From: Bradyrhizobium lablabi | GTDB lineage: Bacteria; Pseudomonadota; Alphaproteobacteria; Rhizobiales; Xanthobacteraceae | Direction of reading: 5' to 3' | Assembly (NCBI RefSeq): GCF_900141755.1 | Contig: NZ_LT670844.1 | Location: forward strand, 868,001-932,000 | DNA: 64,000 nucleotides | Part shown: piece after piece, positions 44,507 to 54,300 of the stretch | Position numbering within the stretch: position 1 is the first letter of the stretch | How the letters are laid out: every line of letters begins with the position of its first letter | Made by a program: the position numbers and the translations under genes | The notes under the pieces: generated by a model | Database searches by the model: none | Seen by the model: the letters and a program-made list of their open reading frames with translations, nothing else | Told to the model about the DNA's origin: nothing

Positions 44507-45757
44507 ATGACTCGCTCCAATCGGGTTGATCATATTCGTATTACCTCGCACCCGGCGCCGGGTGCCAAGCTCAACTTCCCGATCCGCTGGGGCGCCGCCA
44601 GCGCGCGCGAACGCGGACCGGTGATCGGCACGGTGTCGCGCCCGCAGGACCGCAATGTCATCGGTAGCCATGGCGGCTCCTATTCGGTTTATCGCGCGCT
44701 TGCGGTGTCGTCGGGCGCGCTCGATCCGATCCGCCGTCCGGATCTCACCAACACCCATCCCGCCGCGACGATCGGACCGTTTCCGCAATGGACCGATCCG
44801 CAGCGGATCGTTTCTCTCGATCCCTGGGGACATCTCGTCGCGGAAAACTTCGCCGCCGAGATCGCTGAGGGGATCGATATCCGTCCGAGTATCGCCATCA
44901 CCCGCGCGCGGCTCGACTTGCCCGAATTGCAGGCGGCGATCGAAGCCGGGCGGCTCAAGCAGGACGGCGAGGTCGTGCACAAGAATGGCAGCATCTCCGT
45001 GGTCAAGATCGCGATCGACCCGGTGTGGTATCTGCCCGGCCTGGCGCAGCGTTTTGCGACCACCGAGAACAATCTGCGCCGGCAGCTGTTCGAGCAAACG
45101 GCGGGCATGTTTCCGGAGCTGGTGACCCGGCCAGATCTGCAGGTCTTTCTGCCGCCGATCGGCGGCACGACGGCCTATCTGTTCGGCGACGTCACCAAAC
45201 TGCCGGACCACCGCACCAAGATCACCTGCCGCGTGCATGACGAATGCAACGGCTCCGATGTGTTTGGCTCGGACATCTGCACCTGCCGTCCATACTTGCT
45301 GCACGGCATCGAGGAATGCGCGCGCGCCGGACAAACCGGCGGGCTCGGCATCATCATCTACAATCGCAAGGAAGGCCGTGCGCTCGGCGAGGTGACAAAG
45401 TTTCTGGTCTACAATGCGCGCAAGCGCCAGGAAGGCGGCGACGCCGCGGCGCAGTATTTCGAGCGCACCGAATGTGTCGCCGGCGTGCAGGATGCCCGTT
45501 TCCAGCAACTGATGCCGGATGTCGTGCACTGGCTCGGCTTGAAGCGCATCGACCGCTTCGTGTCCATGAGCGACATGAAGCACGATGCGCTGACCGGCCA
45601 GGGCATCGACATCGTCGAACGCGTGCCCATCCCCGACGATCTTGTGCCAGCCGACGCGCATGTGGAAATTGCGGCAAAAAAGGCTGCCGGTTACTACACC
45701 CCCGAGCCGCAGCCAGACCCGATCAAACCGGTCGGCCGCCCGCTCGAGAAATATTGA
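44507..45757 (+). CDS. urc1: URC1-type GTP cyclohydrolase II-like protein of uracil catabolism
   Basis: The 416-residue protein has a C-terminal GTP cyclohydrolase II fold with all three zinc cysteines (C247, C258, C260 in ECNGSDVFGSDICTC), but the usual EGRGIGL loop reads EGRALGEV. An N-terminal extension of ~200 residues is absent from riboflavin RibA. These features, and the following DUF1688 and uracil phosphoribosyltransferase genes, identify it as URC1, which acts with URC4 on the UMP-derived pyrimidine ring in the URC uracil-degradation pathway first described in yeast. The ATG at 44507 is chosen over a longer frame, because GGGG precedes it and homology begins there. Confidence 0.85.
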   Translation: MTRSNRVDHIRITSHPAPGAKLNFPIRWGAASARERGPVIGTVSRPQDRNVIGSHGGSYSVYRALAVSSGALDPIRRPDLTNTHPAATIGPFPQWTDPQRIVSLDPWGHLVAENFAAEIAEGIDIRPSIAITRARLDLPELQAAIEAGRLKQDGEVVHKNGSISVVKIAIDPVWYLPGLAQRFATTENNLRRQLFEQTAGMFPELVTRPDLQVFLPPIGGTTAYLFGDVTKLPDHRTKITCRVHDECNGSDVFGSDICTCRPYLLHGIEECARAGQTGGLGIIIYNRKEGRALGEVTKFLVYNARKRQEGGDAAAQYFERTECVAGVQDARFQQLMPDVVHWLGLKRIDRFVSMSDMKHDALTGQGIDIVERVPIPDDLVPADAHVEIAAKKAAGYYTPEPQPDPIKPVGRPLEKY

Positions 45758-45768
45758 GAGGGGCATCA

Positions 45769-47013
45769 GTGTCCCTCGCAAATCCGGAGACGAGAGCCGC
45801 ATTGTCTTTGTTGAATGCCGCCGCGGTGCGCGAGCGTGCGCATCGGATGCTCGCGATCGGCCTTGAAGACAGGCTTCCAAATTTCCGCCTCCACCTCGAT
45901 CGCATGGGCTCTACCATCGACCTGGTGCTGGAGACGACGCGCAAGTCCTATCCCTCCTTCGACGTGCCATTTCATTCGCGCTGGCGGCATTTTGTTGCGA
46001 ATGGCGACAATCGGTGGGCGACCATCGCCGACCAGACCGCGTGGCCCGACCGCGCAGCGCGCGCGCGGGCCGAATTCGATCTCGCCATGGTCTCGGTCTT
46101 CCTCGACGCCGGCGCCGGCCCATCGTGGCGCTACCGCGATCCGATCACGGGATCAGCGGTCGGACGTTCGGAGGGATTGGGACTGGCCAGCCTCGCCATG
46201 TTCACAGGCGGCGCATTCTCGGCTGATCCGCGCGAGCCTTTGCGGGTCGATGGCGATGTCCTTGCAAATATCGGCGTTGCCGACCTCGAGCGCGGCCTGC
46301 AGGTCACCGAGGCCAATCCACTGATCGGCATTGAAGGCCGCGCTGACCTGTTGCGCCGCCTGGGGTCGCTGGTGACATCGAGGCCCGATGTATTCGCCGG
46401 TCACGATAAACCCCGACCGGGCGGGTTGTTCGATCGGCTTGCGATGCTGGCGGAAAGCTCGGAGCTTCCGGCCCAAGCGATCCTGACGGAGCTATTGCAC
46501 GAGCTCGGGCCGATCTGGCCATCGCGGCTGACGCTCGGCGGGATCGCGCTGGGCGACTGTTGGAAGCATCCAATGTTGATAACGGCGGATGCGACCAGCG
46601 GTCTGGTGCCGCTGCACAAGCTCTCGCAATGGCTGGCCTATTCGTTGATCGAACCGCTGCAAACCGCCGGCGTGCGCGTGACCGATATCGACGGCCTCAC
46701 AGGGTTGGCCGAATATCGCAACGGCGGGCTGTTTATCGATAATGGCGTGCTCGCGTTTCGCGATGTGGACGCTGCGCAGCACGCGCACGAGGTGGCGTCA
46801 TCGCTCGTCGTGGAATGGCGCGCGCTGACGGTGGCGCTGCTCGACCGCGTCGCCGATGGCGTGCGGCACCGGCTCGGGCTCGATGCCAATTCGCTGCCGC
46901 TCGCGAAAATCCTCGAGGGCGGAACCTGGGCCGCAGGCCGGGTGCTGGCGCGCGAGCGCCGCACCGATGCTTCGCCTCCGGTAAAAGTCATCAGCGACGG
47001 CACGGTATTTTAG
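45769..47013 (+). CDS. urc4: URC4/DUF1688 protein of uracil catabolism
   Basis: The 414-residue DUF1688 protein is the URC4 partner in the URC pathway. Recognisable segments are NAAAVRERAHRML at the start, RWRHFVANGDNRW, GRSEGLGLASLAMF and GGTWAAGRVLARE near the end. The start is a GTG at 45769 behind GAGAGGGG, 11 bp after the URC1 stop. Its biochemical step is not fully established; genetics in yeast places it in ring breakdown leading to urea and 3-hydroxypropionate. It is soluble, with no signal peptide. Confidence 0.88.
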   Translation: MSLANPETRAALSLLNAAAVRERAHRMLAIGLEDRLPNFRLHLDRMGSTIDLVLETTRKSYPSFDVPFHSRWRHFVANGDNRWATIADQTAWPDRAARARAEFDLAMVSVFLDAGAGPSWRYRDPITGSAVGRSEGLGLASLAMFTGGAFSADPREPLRVDGDVLANIGVADLERGLQVTEANPLIGIEGRADLLRRLGSLVTSRPDVFAGHDKPRPGGLFDRLAMLAESSELPAQAILTELLHELGPIWPSRLTLGGIALGDCWKHPMLITADATSGLVPLHKLSQWLAYSLIEPLQTAGVRVTDIDGLTGLAEYRNGGLFIDNGVLAFRDVDAAQHAHEVASSLVVEWRALTVALLDRVADGVRHRLGLDANSLPLAKILEGGTWAAGRVLARERRTDASPPVKVISDGTVF

Positions 47014-47061
47014 AGCATGATCCGGAAAAGTGGGAACCGGTCTTCCGATGAGATCATACTC
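47013..47061. repeat. Rhizobiales-type palindromic intergenic repeat
   Basis: The 49-bp element runs from GAGCATGATC to GATCATACTC, with the inner GGAAAAGTGGGAACCGGTC portion forming an imperfect stem. This matches, from memory, an abundant palindromic repeat in Bradyrhizobium and other Rhizobiales genomes. It lies between urc4 and upp and begins at the last base of the urc4 stop codon. It may stabilise or partly terminate the upstream mRNA. Confidence 0.8.
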
Positions 47062-47084
47062 AACAAAAGATGAGATCAGCAACC

Positions 47085-47714
47085 ATGGACGGCGTCACGA
47101 TCGTTAATCACCCCTTGGTGCAGCACAAGCTGACACTATTGCGCAAGAAGGATATTTCGACCAAATCGTTTCGCGAGCTGCTCAAGGAGATTGGGATGCT
47201 CTTGTGTTACGAGGTCACCCGTGACCTGCCGCTCGCCGATGTCGATATCGAAACACCGCTGGCGCAGATGAAATCACCGAAGATCGCGGGCAAGAAGCTG
47301 GTGTTCGCCCCCGTCCTGCGGGCCGGCGTGACCTTTGCCGACGGCATGCTCGATCTGGTGCCGACCGCCCGGATCGCGCATATCGGCCTTTACCGCGAAC
47401 CGGAAACCTTCGTGGCCGTGGAATATTTCTTCAAGGCGCCGAGCGATCTGCACGAGCGATTGGTGATCGTGATCTCGCCGGTGTTGGCAACGGCGAACTC
47501 CGCTGTCGCCGCGGTCGACCGGTTGAAGGAGCGCGGCGCGAACGACATTCGGCTGGTAAGCCTGATCGGCGCGCCGGAAGGTGTCGAGCGCATGCGCGGC
47601 GTTCACCCGGACGTTCCGATCTGGCTCGCAGCGATCGACCAGGGGTTGGACGAAAACGCCTACATTCTGCCGGGTCTCGGCGATGCCGGCGACCGGGCCT
47701 ATGGCACCAAATAG
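47085..47714 (+). CDS. upp: Uracil phosphoribosyltransferase (URC6-like) with altered PRPP loop
   Basis: The 209-residue protein matches the UPRT family in length and ends: [14 protein letters not shown] at the start, [15 protein letters not shown] in the middle, and the uracil-binding tail [14 protein letters not shown]. It would make UMP from uracil and PRPP, the first step of the URC pathway. The PRPP loop, DPMLATGGS in typical UPRTs, reads SPVLATANS (131-139), losing the acidic residue and the Gly pair. Activity or regulation may therefore differ. An ATG at 47070 is possible; 47085 gives the usual N-terminus. It follows the palindromic repeat and converges on the eCIS operon with 8 bp between stops. 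Confidence 0.85.
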   Translation: MDGVTIVNHPLVQHKLTLLRKKDISTKSFRELLKEIGMLLCYEVTRDLPLADVDIETPLAQMKSPKIAGKKLVFAPVLRAGVTFADGMLDLVPTARIAHIGLYREPETFVAVEYFFKAPSDLHERLVIVISPVLATANSAVAAVDRLKERGANDIRLVSLIGAPEGVERMRGVHPDVPIWLAAIDQGLDENAYILPGLGDAGDRAYGTK

Positions 47715-47722
47715 GGAGGCTT

Positions 47723-49147
47723 CTAAAACTCCAGAGGCAATTTGAATTTTGGCCGGCAGTCGCCTTGCGCCTCCAGCGCGCCGTTTGCTTCGAACGAGAC
47801 AATTGCAAGCGGAGCATAGTGGTGCTGGACGCCGTGGGGTTCGACGGCCTTGGGCTTGCCATGTTCGTGCGGCCACAAGACGCCGCCGGTGGCGACACGT
47901 GCGGGGATCAGCCAGTAATCGCCGGTGCGATATTTGTTCGCCGGCGTCGACTTATGGAATTGAATCCGCAGGCCATGCTCCAGCGACAGCCATCCATTGT
48001 TGCCCTCGCCTTCCCTAAGGATCGCGGCGCCGTCGCGCAACTCGAGCCCGCCTCTCTTGGGGTCGCCCACTTTGTGATCCCAGCGGCGCAAGAAAAACGG
48101 TCGGCGCGATCGATCGTCGTGCGCCGGCGTGCCGCTAAGTGTCACCTGGCGGAGATTGGAGTCGGCTTTCTGCACCTGGAACAACGGTCCGGCGACGCCG
48201 CCGCCGATATGGCCCTCGCAGAGTTCGACCCAATCGCCGGCCTGCAGACCAAATCGCGCGTCCCTGCCCATCGAGACCAGGTTAACAATGTTGTTGTCGA
48301 AGGAAGCCACCCTAAACAAAACCGAGCCGTTCTCGCGCGACACCTTGAACGTAGGTCCCCGGTCCCCGCTGCCGGCCACGCCCTCGTGATGAATTTCGAC
48401 GCGATAAAGCTGGTTTTGCGGGCCTCGATAGCCTCTTCCGACAGCATGCTCGTGCTCGTGACTTGCGCCATCGGCCGCCTCCGACGTCTGGGCGCGCAAG
48501 CGCCCGCGATGTTCGGCCTGCCAAGCGTGGGTGATCGTCGTCCAATGCCTGCTTACCTTGCTGCAATCGCCATAGGCGTTTTTGTCGGGCAGTTCCCAAA
48601 CCCGGACCCGCCACATCACTTTGGTGCGAATGCTGGTGTCGATCCCGTTCAGCGCGGGCTCGTAAATCTGGTCGTCTTCGAGATACGAGACGGGTCGCTC
48701 CCAGACATCAAGGTAGACCAGATACGATGCGTTTTTCTTGTGGGTTAGCGGCGTCTCCCAGGGATCTATATGGGTGGAATAAGCCAGGTACCTGGTGTTT
48801 TCGCAGAGGATGCCGTTGACGTAATAGCGCCCGGGACTGATGAGAAATTCGCCGGGCTCCTTAAGCATGCTGCGCAAATATTCCTTCTCCTTTGCCGATC
48901 GACCCTCGCTGACATCCTCCTGGTTCTTCTCGGAGACCATCCCCGCATCGATGACCTCGAATCCGCAATTGTGGCGCGGCCCACCAAATGGTCCGATCAA
49001 ATCGGTCGCCAGCGTTCGCCAGTAGCGCCAGAAGATGGCGATCTGCTCGTTCAGATCGGCGTCAAGTTGCGGGCGTCCTTGCTGCATGAGAACCCGAGTG
49101 AAATTCTTCGTCGGGTCGAAGCTGTCGCGAGTGAAATCTCCGGTCAT
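47723..49147 (-). CDS. DUF6519 protein, last gene of the contractile injection system operon
   Basis: The 474-residue protein opens DFTRDSFDPTKNFTRVLMQQ and GRPQLDADLNEQIAI, the DUF6519 signature, and has a DLIGPFGGPRHNCGFEV segment. The rest is beta-rich with many aspartates and Trp residues. DUF6519 proteins sit at the ends of eCIS-like clusters in bacteria and are thought to be particle surface or fibre-type components; this role is inference. The ATG at 49147 follows GAGAGG, 12 bp after the tail-protein stop. It ends next to upp, marking the cluster's boundary. Confidence 0.75.
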   Translation of the reverse strand: MTGDFTRDSFDPTKNFTRVLMQQGRPQLDADLNEQIAIFWRYWRTLATDLIGPFGGPRHNCGFEVIDAGMVSEKNQEDVSEGRSAKEKEYLRSMLKEPGEFLISPGRYYVNGILCENTRYLAYSTHIDPWETPLTHKKNASYLVYLDVWERPVSYLEDDQIYEPALNGIDTSIRTKVMWRVRVWELPDKNAYGDCSKVSRHWTTITHAWQAEHRGRLRAQTSEAADGASHEHEHAVGRGYRGPQNQLYRVEIHHEGVAGSGDRGPTFKVSRENGSVLFRVASFDNNIVNLVSMGRDARFGLQAGDWVELCEGHIGGGVAGPLFQVQKADSNLRQVTLSGTPAHDDRSRRPFFLRRWDHKVGDPKRGGLELRDGAAILREGEGNNGWLSLEHGLRIQFHKSTPANKYRTGDYWLIPARVATGGVLWPHEHGKPKAVEPHGVQHHYAPLAIVSFEANGALEAQGDCRPKFKLPLEF

Positions 49148-49159
49148 GACTACCTCTCA

Positions 49160-51340
49160 TCAGCTGGCGAAGATGATTCCCGCATCGGTCCCCGCCGGCA
49201 CATATTCGGCGAGGCGATTGCGCAGATTGGCTATACGTTGCGGCTCGTAGAGATCGTGAAACACGCCAAGCTCGGATCGGTCCTCGGCGCCGTGCGTGAT
49301 CTCGTCGGCACATCCGAGCGCGAGCCGGCAATAGGCCGGCTCGCCGTAGCGTTTCGTGATGAACTGCGGTTCGACCCGCAACCATTCGACATGCCGTAAC
49401 GCGCGCAACTCGGATCTCGGCAGCTGTTCAAGTTTTACCGCTTCGTCCAGCGCCTGGCCGACGAGATCAGGCTGGCAGCAATATCGCGAAGGCGTGCGCG
49501 AACCGGGCGGCACGTAACAATATCTCATGCAGCCGTGTTGGCGGCGCGCCACCCTGACATGACCGGCGAGAATGGAATTCTCGGCAAGCTCGACAGTGTG
49601 GGTATGAACACGGCCGAGAATGGTCGATCGCATCACGGTGAGTGCGATCGACGCCGCCCCGTCGTCAGGCGCGCCGATCGCGACCAGATCATTGCTGGTG
49701 GCATCCACGATGCTTTGACTGATCCGCAAGTCGAGCGGATCGGCCAGAATGTCCTCCTGCGTGGCGTGGATCGCGCCGATGATGCAGCGATCGATCCGGA
49801 CGCGCGCCGATGCGTCCGTGAAAGAAAGGCTGGGTTCGGCCGGGCGATGCGGCCTGGCATCCTGATGCAGCGACCAGTCCGGCACCAAAGTGCAGTGCCG
49901 GATGATAAATGCGTCAAAAGTGCCCCGGATGTCGATACCGCGTCCGGTGACGAGGATGCCATCCAATGTCATGCGGCTTCCGACAGCACCCGTAATCGTG
50001 AGCGCGTCAGGACGACTGGCACGCCAGTCGAGGAGATCGATCACGGGGCGCACGCCGTTGACCGCGCGGATTTCGAGGCTCTGTCCCTCTCTCAGTTCGA
50101 TCTGGAACGGCTCGTTATAAACGCGGTTCTCGGTCAATTCGATCACGGCGCTGGTCGGGTTGTCGCTCGCCCAGCGCTCGCAGGCCGCCCGAACCGTTGG
50201 AATATCCGTGCTGCCATTCACCCGGTAGGTCGAAATCGCCGCGTTCACCACGTGGCTGCGCTGATATTCGCCGCCGCCGATATCCATGCCGAACGCGTAA
50301 TGATAGGAGACCAGAATATCGTTCTCAGGCAGTTCCGAGGGCGGAAAGGCGATGCGGCCAAGTTCCGGATCGACCGCGACATGTCCGTGTGGTGGCCGGT
50401 ATCGCCATTCACTCAAATCGGCGGGAATGATCTCGTTCGCGGGGATCAATGTCCTGCCCTCGCCGCCGTCCGATCTCCAGATCGCCAGGCTGCGGCCTTC
50501 TCCGTAATATTTGTCCGAAGCCTGGCGCTGTTCAACGTCGTCGGCGAACGCCTTTCGGCGTATGGGAACAGGAAGGCTCAATTCCCCAATGGCGTCTTCC
50601 GGCGCCGGATTGGCAATCGGCAAATTGTATAGCGGCGTGTCGTTGCCGAGAATGCTGAAGGTGTAGCAGTGATCGCCCACCTCCTCGAGGCAATAAGCCG
50701 GCGTGCAGGTGGCCGAGTAAACCGGCAGCCGCCATAAATAGAGTGCGATGTTCTGGATGTTGTAGGCGCCCGGCGAGCGATCCGATTCAACGCTCCGCAC
50801 ATCGAGCGCATGCGCGACGGTGTCGAACGGCGTTCCGACGCGATCGAGCGCGTCGGCTGACCGCAGATCGGCGGTCCCTCCGCGCCGCGTGTGCAGATGA
50901 TCGATCGACTGGGTTACCCCCACCTGACGCCCGAGTTCGACGACGCGCGAAGGCCAACCGGTCACCGCTTCCGCCAGCTGCTCCAGCAGCCGGATCGAGC
51001 CTTTTTGTCTTCGGAACCGGACGGCATTCGCTACCTCCCGGCGCGCCGACAACGTCTTGTTGATGGGCAACACGGTGGGATCGGACGGCACACCGGCGTC
51101 AGGCGGCCGATAGCCGATCAGGTCGCCGATGTAGGGCACCGCCCAATCGTCGCACGTCTCGATGAACCAGTTCTCGTAGAGCTGCGCGATGTCGCTTTCG
51201 ACCACGTCCACCTGCTCGGCAATGACGCCGAGCAATCCCAGCAGCGGCCCGCCGACCTCCAGATCCCGCTGCCGGTACACCGCGGGAAGAAGATCATAGA
51301 GACGGTTACTGATGTTCGATGAACGGTTGTCCGCTATCAT
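49160..51340 (-). CDS. Tail protein: gpI-like N-terminus and beta-helix-like C-terminus
   Basis: This is a 726-residue tail component. The first ~110 residues resemble P2 gpI/tail protein I (LYDLLPAVYRQRD, then YIGDLIGYRPPD), which joins baseplate to tail fibre. The middle has alternating strands, and residues ~440-640 read like a right-handed beta-helix (DGILVTGRGIDIRG, CIIGAIHATQ, RSTILGRVHTHTVELAEN) followed by YCYVPPGSRTPSRYC. The role would be fibre or receptor recognition in the particle. Start overlaps the upstream baseplate gene's stop (ATGA at 51337-51340). Confidence 0.8.
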   Translation of the reverse strand: MIADNRSSNISNRLYDLLPAVYRQRDLEVGGPLLGLLGVIAEQVDVVESDIAQLYENWFIETCDDWAVPYIGDLIGYRPPDAGVPSDPTVLPINKTLSARREVANAVRFRRQKGSIRLLEQLAEAVTGWPSRVVELGRQVGVTQSIDHLHTRRGGTADLRSADALDRVGTPFDTVAHALDVRSVESDRSPGAYNIQNIALYLWRLPVYSATCTPAYCLEEVGDHCYTFSILGNDTPLYNLPIANPAPEDAIGELSLPVPIRRKAFADDVEQRQASDKYYGEGRSLAIWRSDGGEGRTLIPANEIIPADLSEWRYRPPHGHVAVDPELGRIAFPPSELPENDILVSYHYAFGMDIGGGEYQRSHVVNAAISTYRVNGSTDIPTVRAACERWASDNPTSAVIELTENRVYNEPFQIELREGQSLEIRAVNGVRPVIDLLDWRASRPDALTITGAVGSRMTLDGILVTGRGIDIRGTFDAFIIRHCTLVPDWSLHQDARPHRPAEPSLSFTDASARVRIDRCIIGAIHATQEDILADPLDLRISQSIVDATSNDLVAIGAPDDGAASIALTVMRSTILGRVHTHTVELAENSILAGHVRVARRQHGCMRYCYVPPGSRTPSRYCCQPDLVGQALDEAVKLEQLPRSELRALRHVEWLRVEPQFITKRYGEPAYCRLALGCADEITHGAEDRSELGVFHDLYEPQRIANLRNRLAEYVPAGTDAGIIFAS

Positions 51341-54300
51341 GTGGCGATCCTCGTGAGTATCAGCGTGTCAGGAAGATCCGCGCTCAGAAAAGCGATCTGC
51401 GCCGATCGTACAGTCAGCTCGACCGGATCGATGCTGGCTCCCTTGACCTTGATGAGCGGCGCCGGGCCGGCGTCAGAGCTGATCGCCGCCAGCTTGGCCT
51501 TCAGCGAATCGTCGAATTTGGTATCCGACGTGCTGATCGAGTCGAACGTCGTCACATCGACATAGGCGACGCCGGCGACGAGCTGGATCGCGCCGATGAC
51601 TTCGCTGAGCGCGATATCCTGCCCGAGATCGCGTCGATCGTATCCAAACGCGCCGAGCAGAGCGGATCGAATGTCCGCCTCGACCTCCGCCCATTGCCGA
51701 TCCCCAGTCAACCCCACGTTCGCGGCGATGATCAGCAGCACGAGCTCGCACGCGTCGACCTGCACCGGCAGACCCGGGTCGCCCGCGTCGAGAAGCGCCT
51801 GCTGAAGATTCTGGTATTGGTCGGAGTTGCCCTGGTTTGGATCCGCGGGGGCCACCGTTACATGCACCAGCTCGCGGTGCCCGTCGGACAGCAACGCCGC
51901 AATCGCCTTGGCCACTCCACCGAACGTGCGGGCGAAATCAGCATAGTCTTGCACACTGACAAGCCGGTCCATGGTGGCGGCGAGCAGCGACACGTTCGCC
52001 TTTCCCTGATCGCGGCCGTCGCGATCGACGCCGCCGGTCGCTGGCAACGGACTTTGGACAGCCTTGACACCGAACGGGCGCGTCGCCAGCTGACTGATAG
52101 CACCGGTCGGCACATTCCCGGCAGAACCCAGTCCCGTGCGATAGATGGCTTTGACGTTTTCCTTGCCCGTGGGAACGCACATGCCATTGACGCCGTCACC
52201 AAAGATGATGGTCGTCTTGTCCGCATCGTCGGTCCGCGTCACGTAACAACGATCGAACGGCCCTTCCTTGGTCAGCGCGGCAACCTCGGTCCAGGGAATG
52301 TCGTTGACGCGCACCTCCAGCGTGCTTTGCGTACCGCTGGGGTTAGCGGCCTTCACATGCGTGAGCGGCCCCTGCCGCAGCGTGAATTGCTGCATGGGCT
52401 GACCGTTCCCGCTGCCGAGAATCTCGATCCTGGTCTCGCCATGGGTGGCCGAGACGACATTGCCGTAAACGGTGACAGTATCGCGCTTGTAGGAGTAGCT
52501 GAGCGGAGCAGCGAGTTCGAGAAACGTATGCAGGCGTTCGCCTTGGCGCTTGCCCACGTTCGGGGGATCGGCAAGCTGGGTCTTCTGCTCGACGGCGGCG
52601 AGCAGGACGAGTTCTGCTCCATTTACACCGGTCGTATTGGGAATGTCGGTGCGCTCTCCCCCGACAATCAGCCAGCGGCCCGACGGCAGATCGCCATAGA
52701 GATCGCCAAGCTCGATCTCGCTGCCGCCAATTGCACTGTCGATCGGCTCCTCGGCCAGGTCGAGTAGTTCGCTTTGCGCCAGGATCGTCGCGGGCCGAAC
52801 CGCCGACAGCATGAGATCGGTGGCGGCCAGCCAGTTGTCCTCCAGGGTCAGCCGCGTCACACGGCCCGACATGCCATAGTTGGTGACCGAGACCTTCTGA
52901 ACATCTCTGACTCGTGTGATGAGCCGCGGCGGCTGCGGCGCGTTCGCGAAATCGATCACGACCCAACTCTGGGGAACAATTTGATCGTAGACCGAGTCGA
53001 GATCGACCACGTTGAGCGGATCAGGGGCGATCGCAGCCTCGTGCTCGATCGCAATGCCGTTGGCAGTGGATATCCGCAGCCGGCGGCCGGTCGAAGACGA
53101 AGACGACGTCGCGGTACGGCCAACGGGAACCTTGATATCATCGCCGCCGCCCGACACTTCGATCAGTGAATTTCCTCTCTCGAAAGTAATTGTGCACGAC
53201 CATCCGAGATCGGTGAAATTCAGCGTGATCACCTTGGGGGACCCGGCGAACGATGCATCGACGTGCCACCTGCCAATGGCCGGAGGCGTTTGACCATCGA
53301 TCAGGAACGACTGGCTCGCCTTTTCCGATCCCTGCTCGATCTGGACAAAAGCCAGCGGATGGGCGTAGTCACTGAACAACGCCTCGATGTGCGCCAGCGC
53401 AGGGTCATCTCGATCCCTCCAGCTTTCCGAGGGCGCCGACAAAACGATTTTGATCGATGTCCCGCCGACCAGCGGCCATTCCTCGGTATCGATCACGACG
53501 CCCTTTTCGTCGGTGACGGGTTTTAGCGGAGCGTTATGGCCGAACGGCGCGGCCTTGACCCGAAACGCGTGGACTCCGCTCGACACCGGCGGTGTCACCG
53601 CTTCGTTCTTCAAGGCGGTAAAAAACCCTGCGCGCATCGCGGGATTGAGCGTCCTCAGCGCGGCTGGCACGACCGCCGAATGTTGATCGAAGGTACGCGA
53701 CATGTTGCGCGCCAGCTCGACGGCATTGGCCGGAAAACCGGCCGGGGCCTTGGTCAGCGGTTTGATCAGATCGACGAGACTAGTGGTCAGGGCGGCTGGT
53801 GCCACAGGCGCCGCCACCGGCGTTGGCACGGTCTGCTGGATGTCGACCTTGGTGCGGCCTTGCGGCGTCTGCACCTCGACCGCCGCGACCCTTTGCAACG
53901 CCGGCGGACTGGCGACGAACAGCAAGGGATCGTTGGGCTTGAGGTTTGCCGTCAAACCCGCGACATAAACGGTTGAAGTGTTTGGCGTTAGGATTTGCGG
54001 TCGGGTCAGGCGGGGCGCCAAATTGCTCCATGCTCCCCGAGCGGGCAGATCGTCGGAAATCTCGAACGATTGCGGCAGTTGATCCTGAGCCGGCAAGCTC
54101 TGGACGCGGCTCCCCACCGGGATGGTTGCGACGCTGTTCTGCTCCAGCGTATAGGCGATGTTGACCGATGCCGACACGCCGGGACGCAACGATGATCCGA
54201 CGAGGTTCGCAAGTTCCAGCACCGAGCGGCGCTCGACGGCGGTTCGCAGATATCCTTCGTTGGCAATCCGCTCCTGATAAAAGGTCAGCACATCGGCGAC

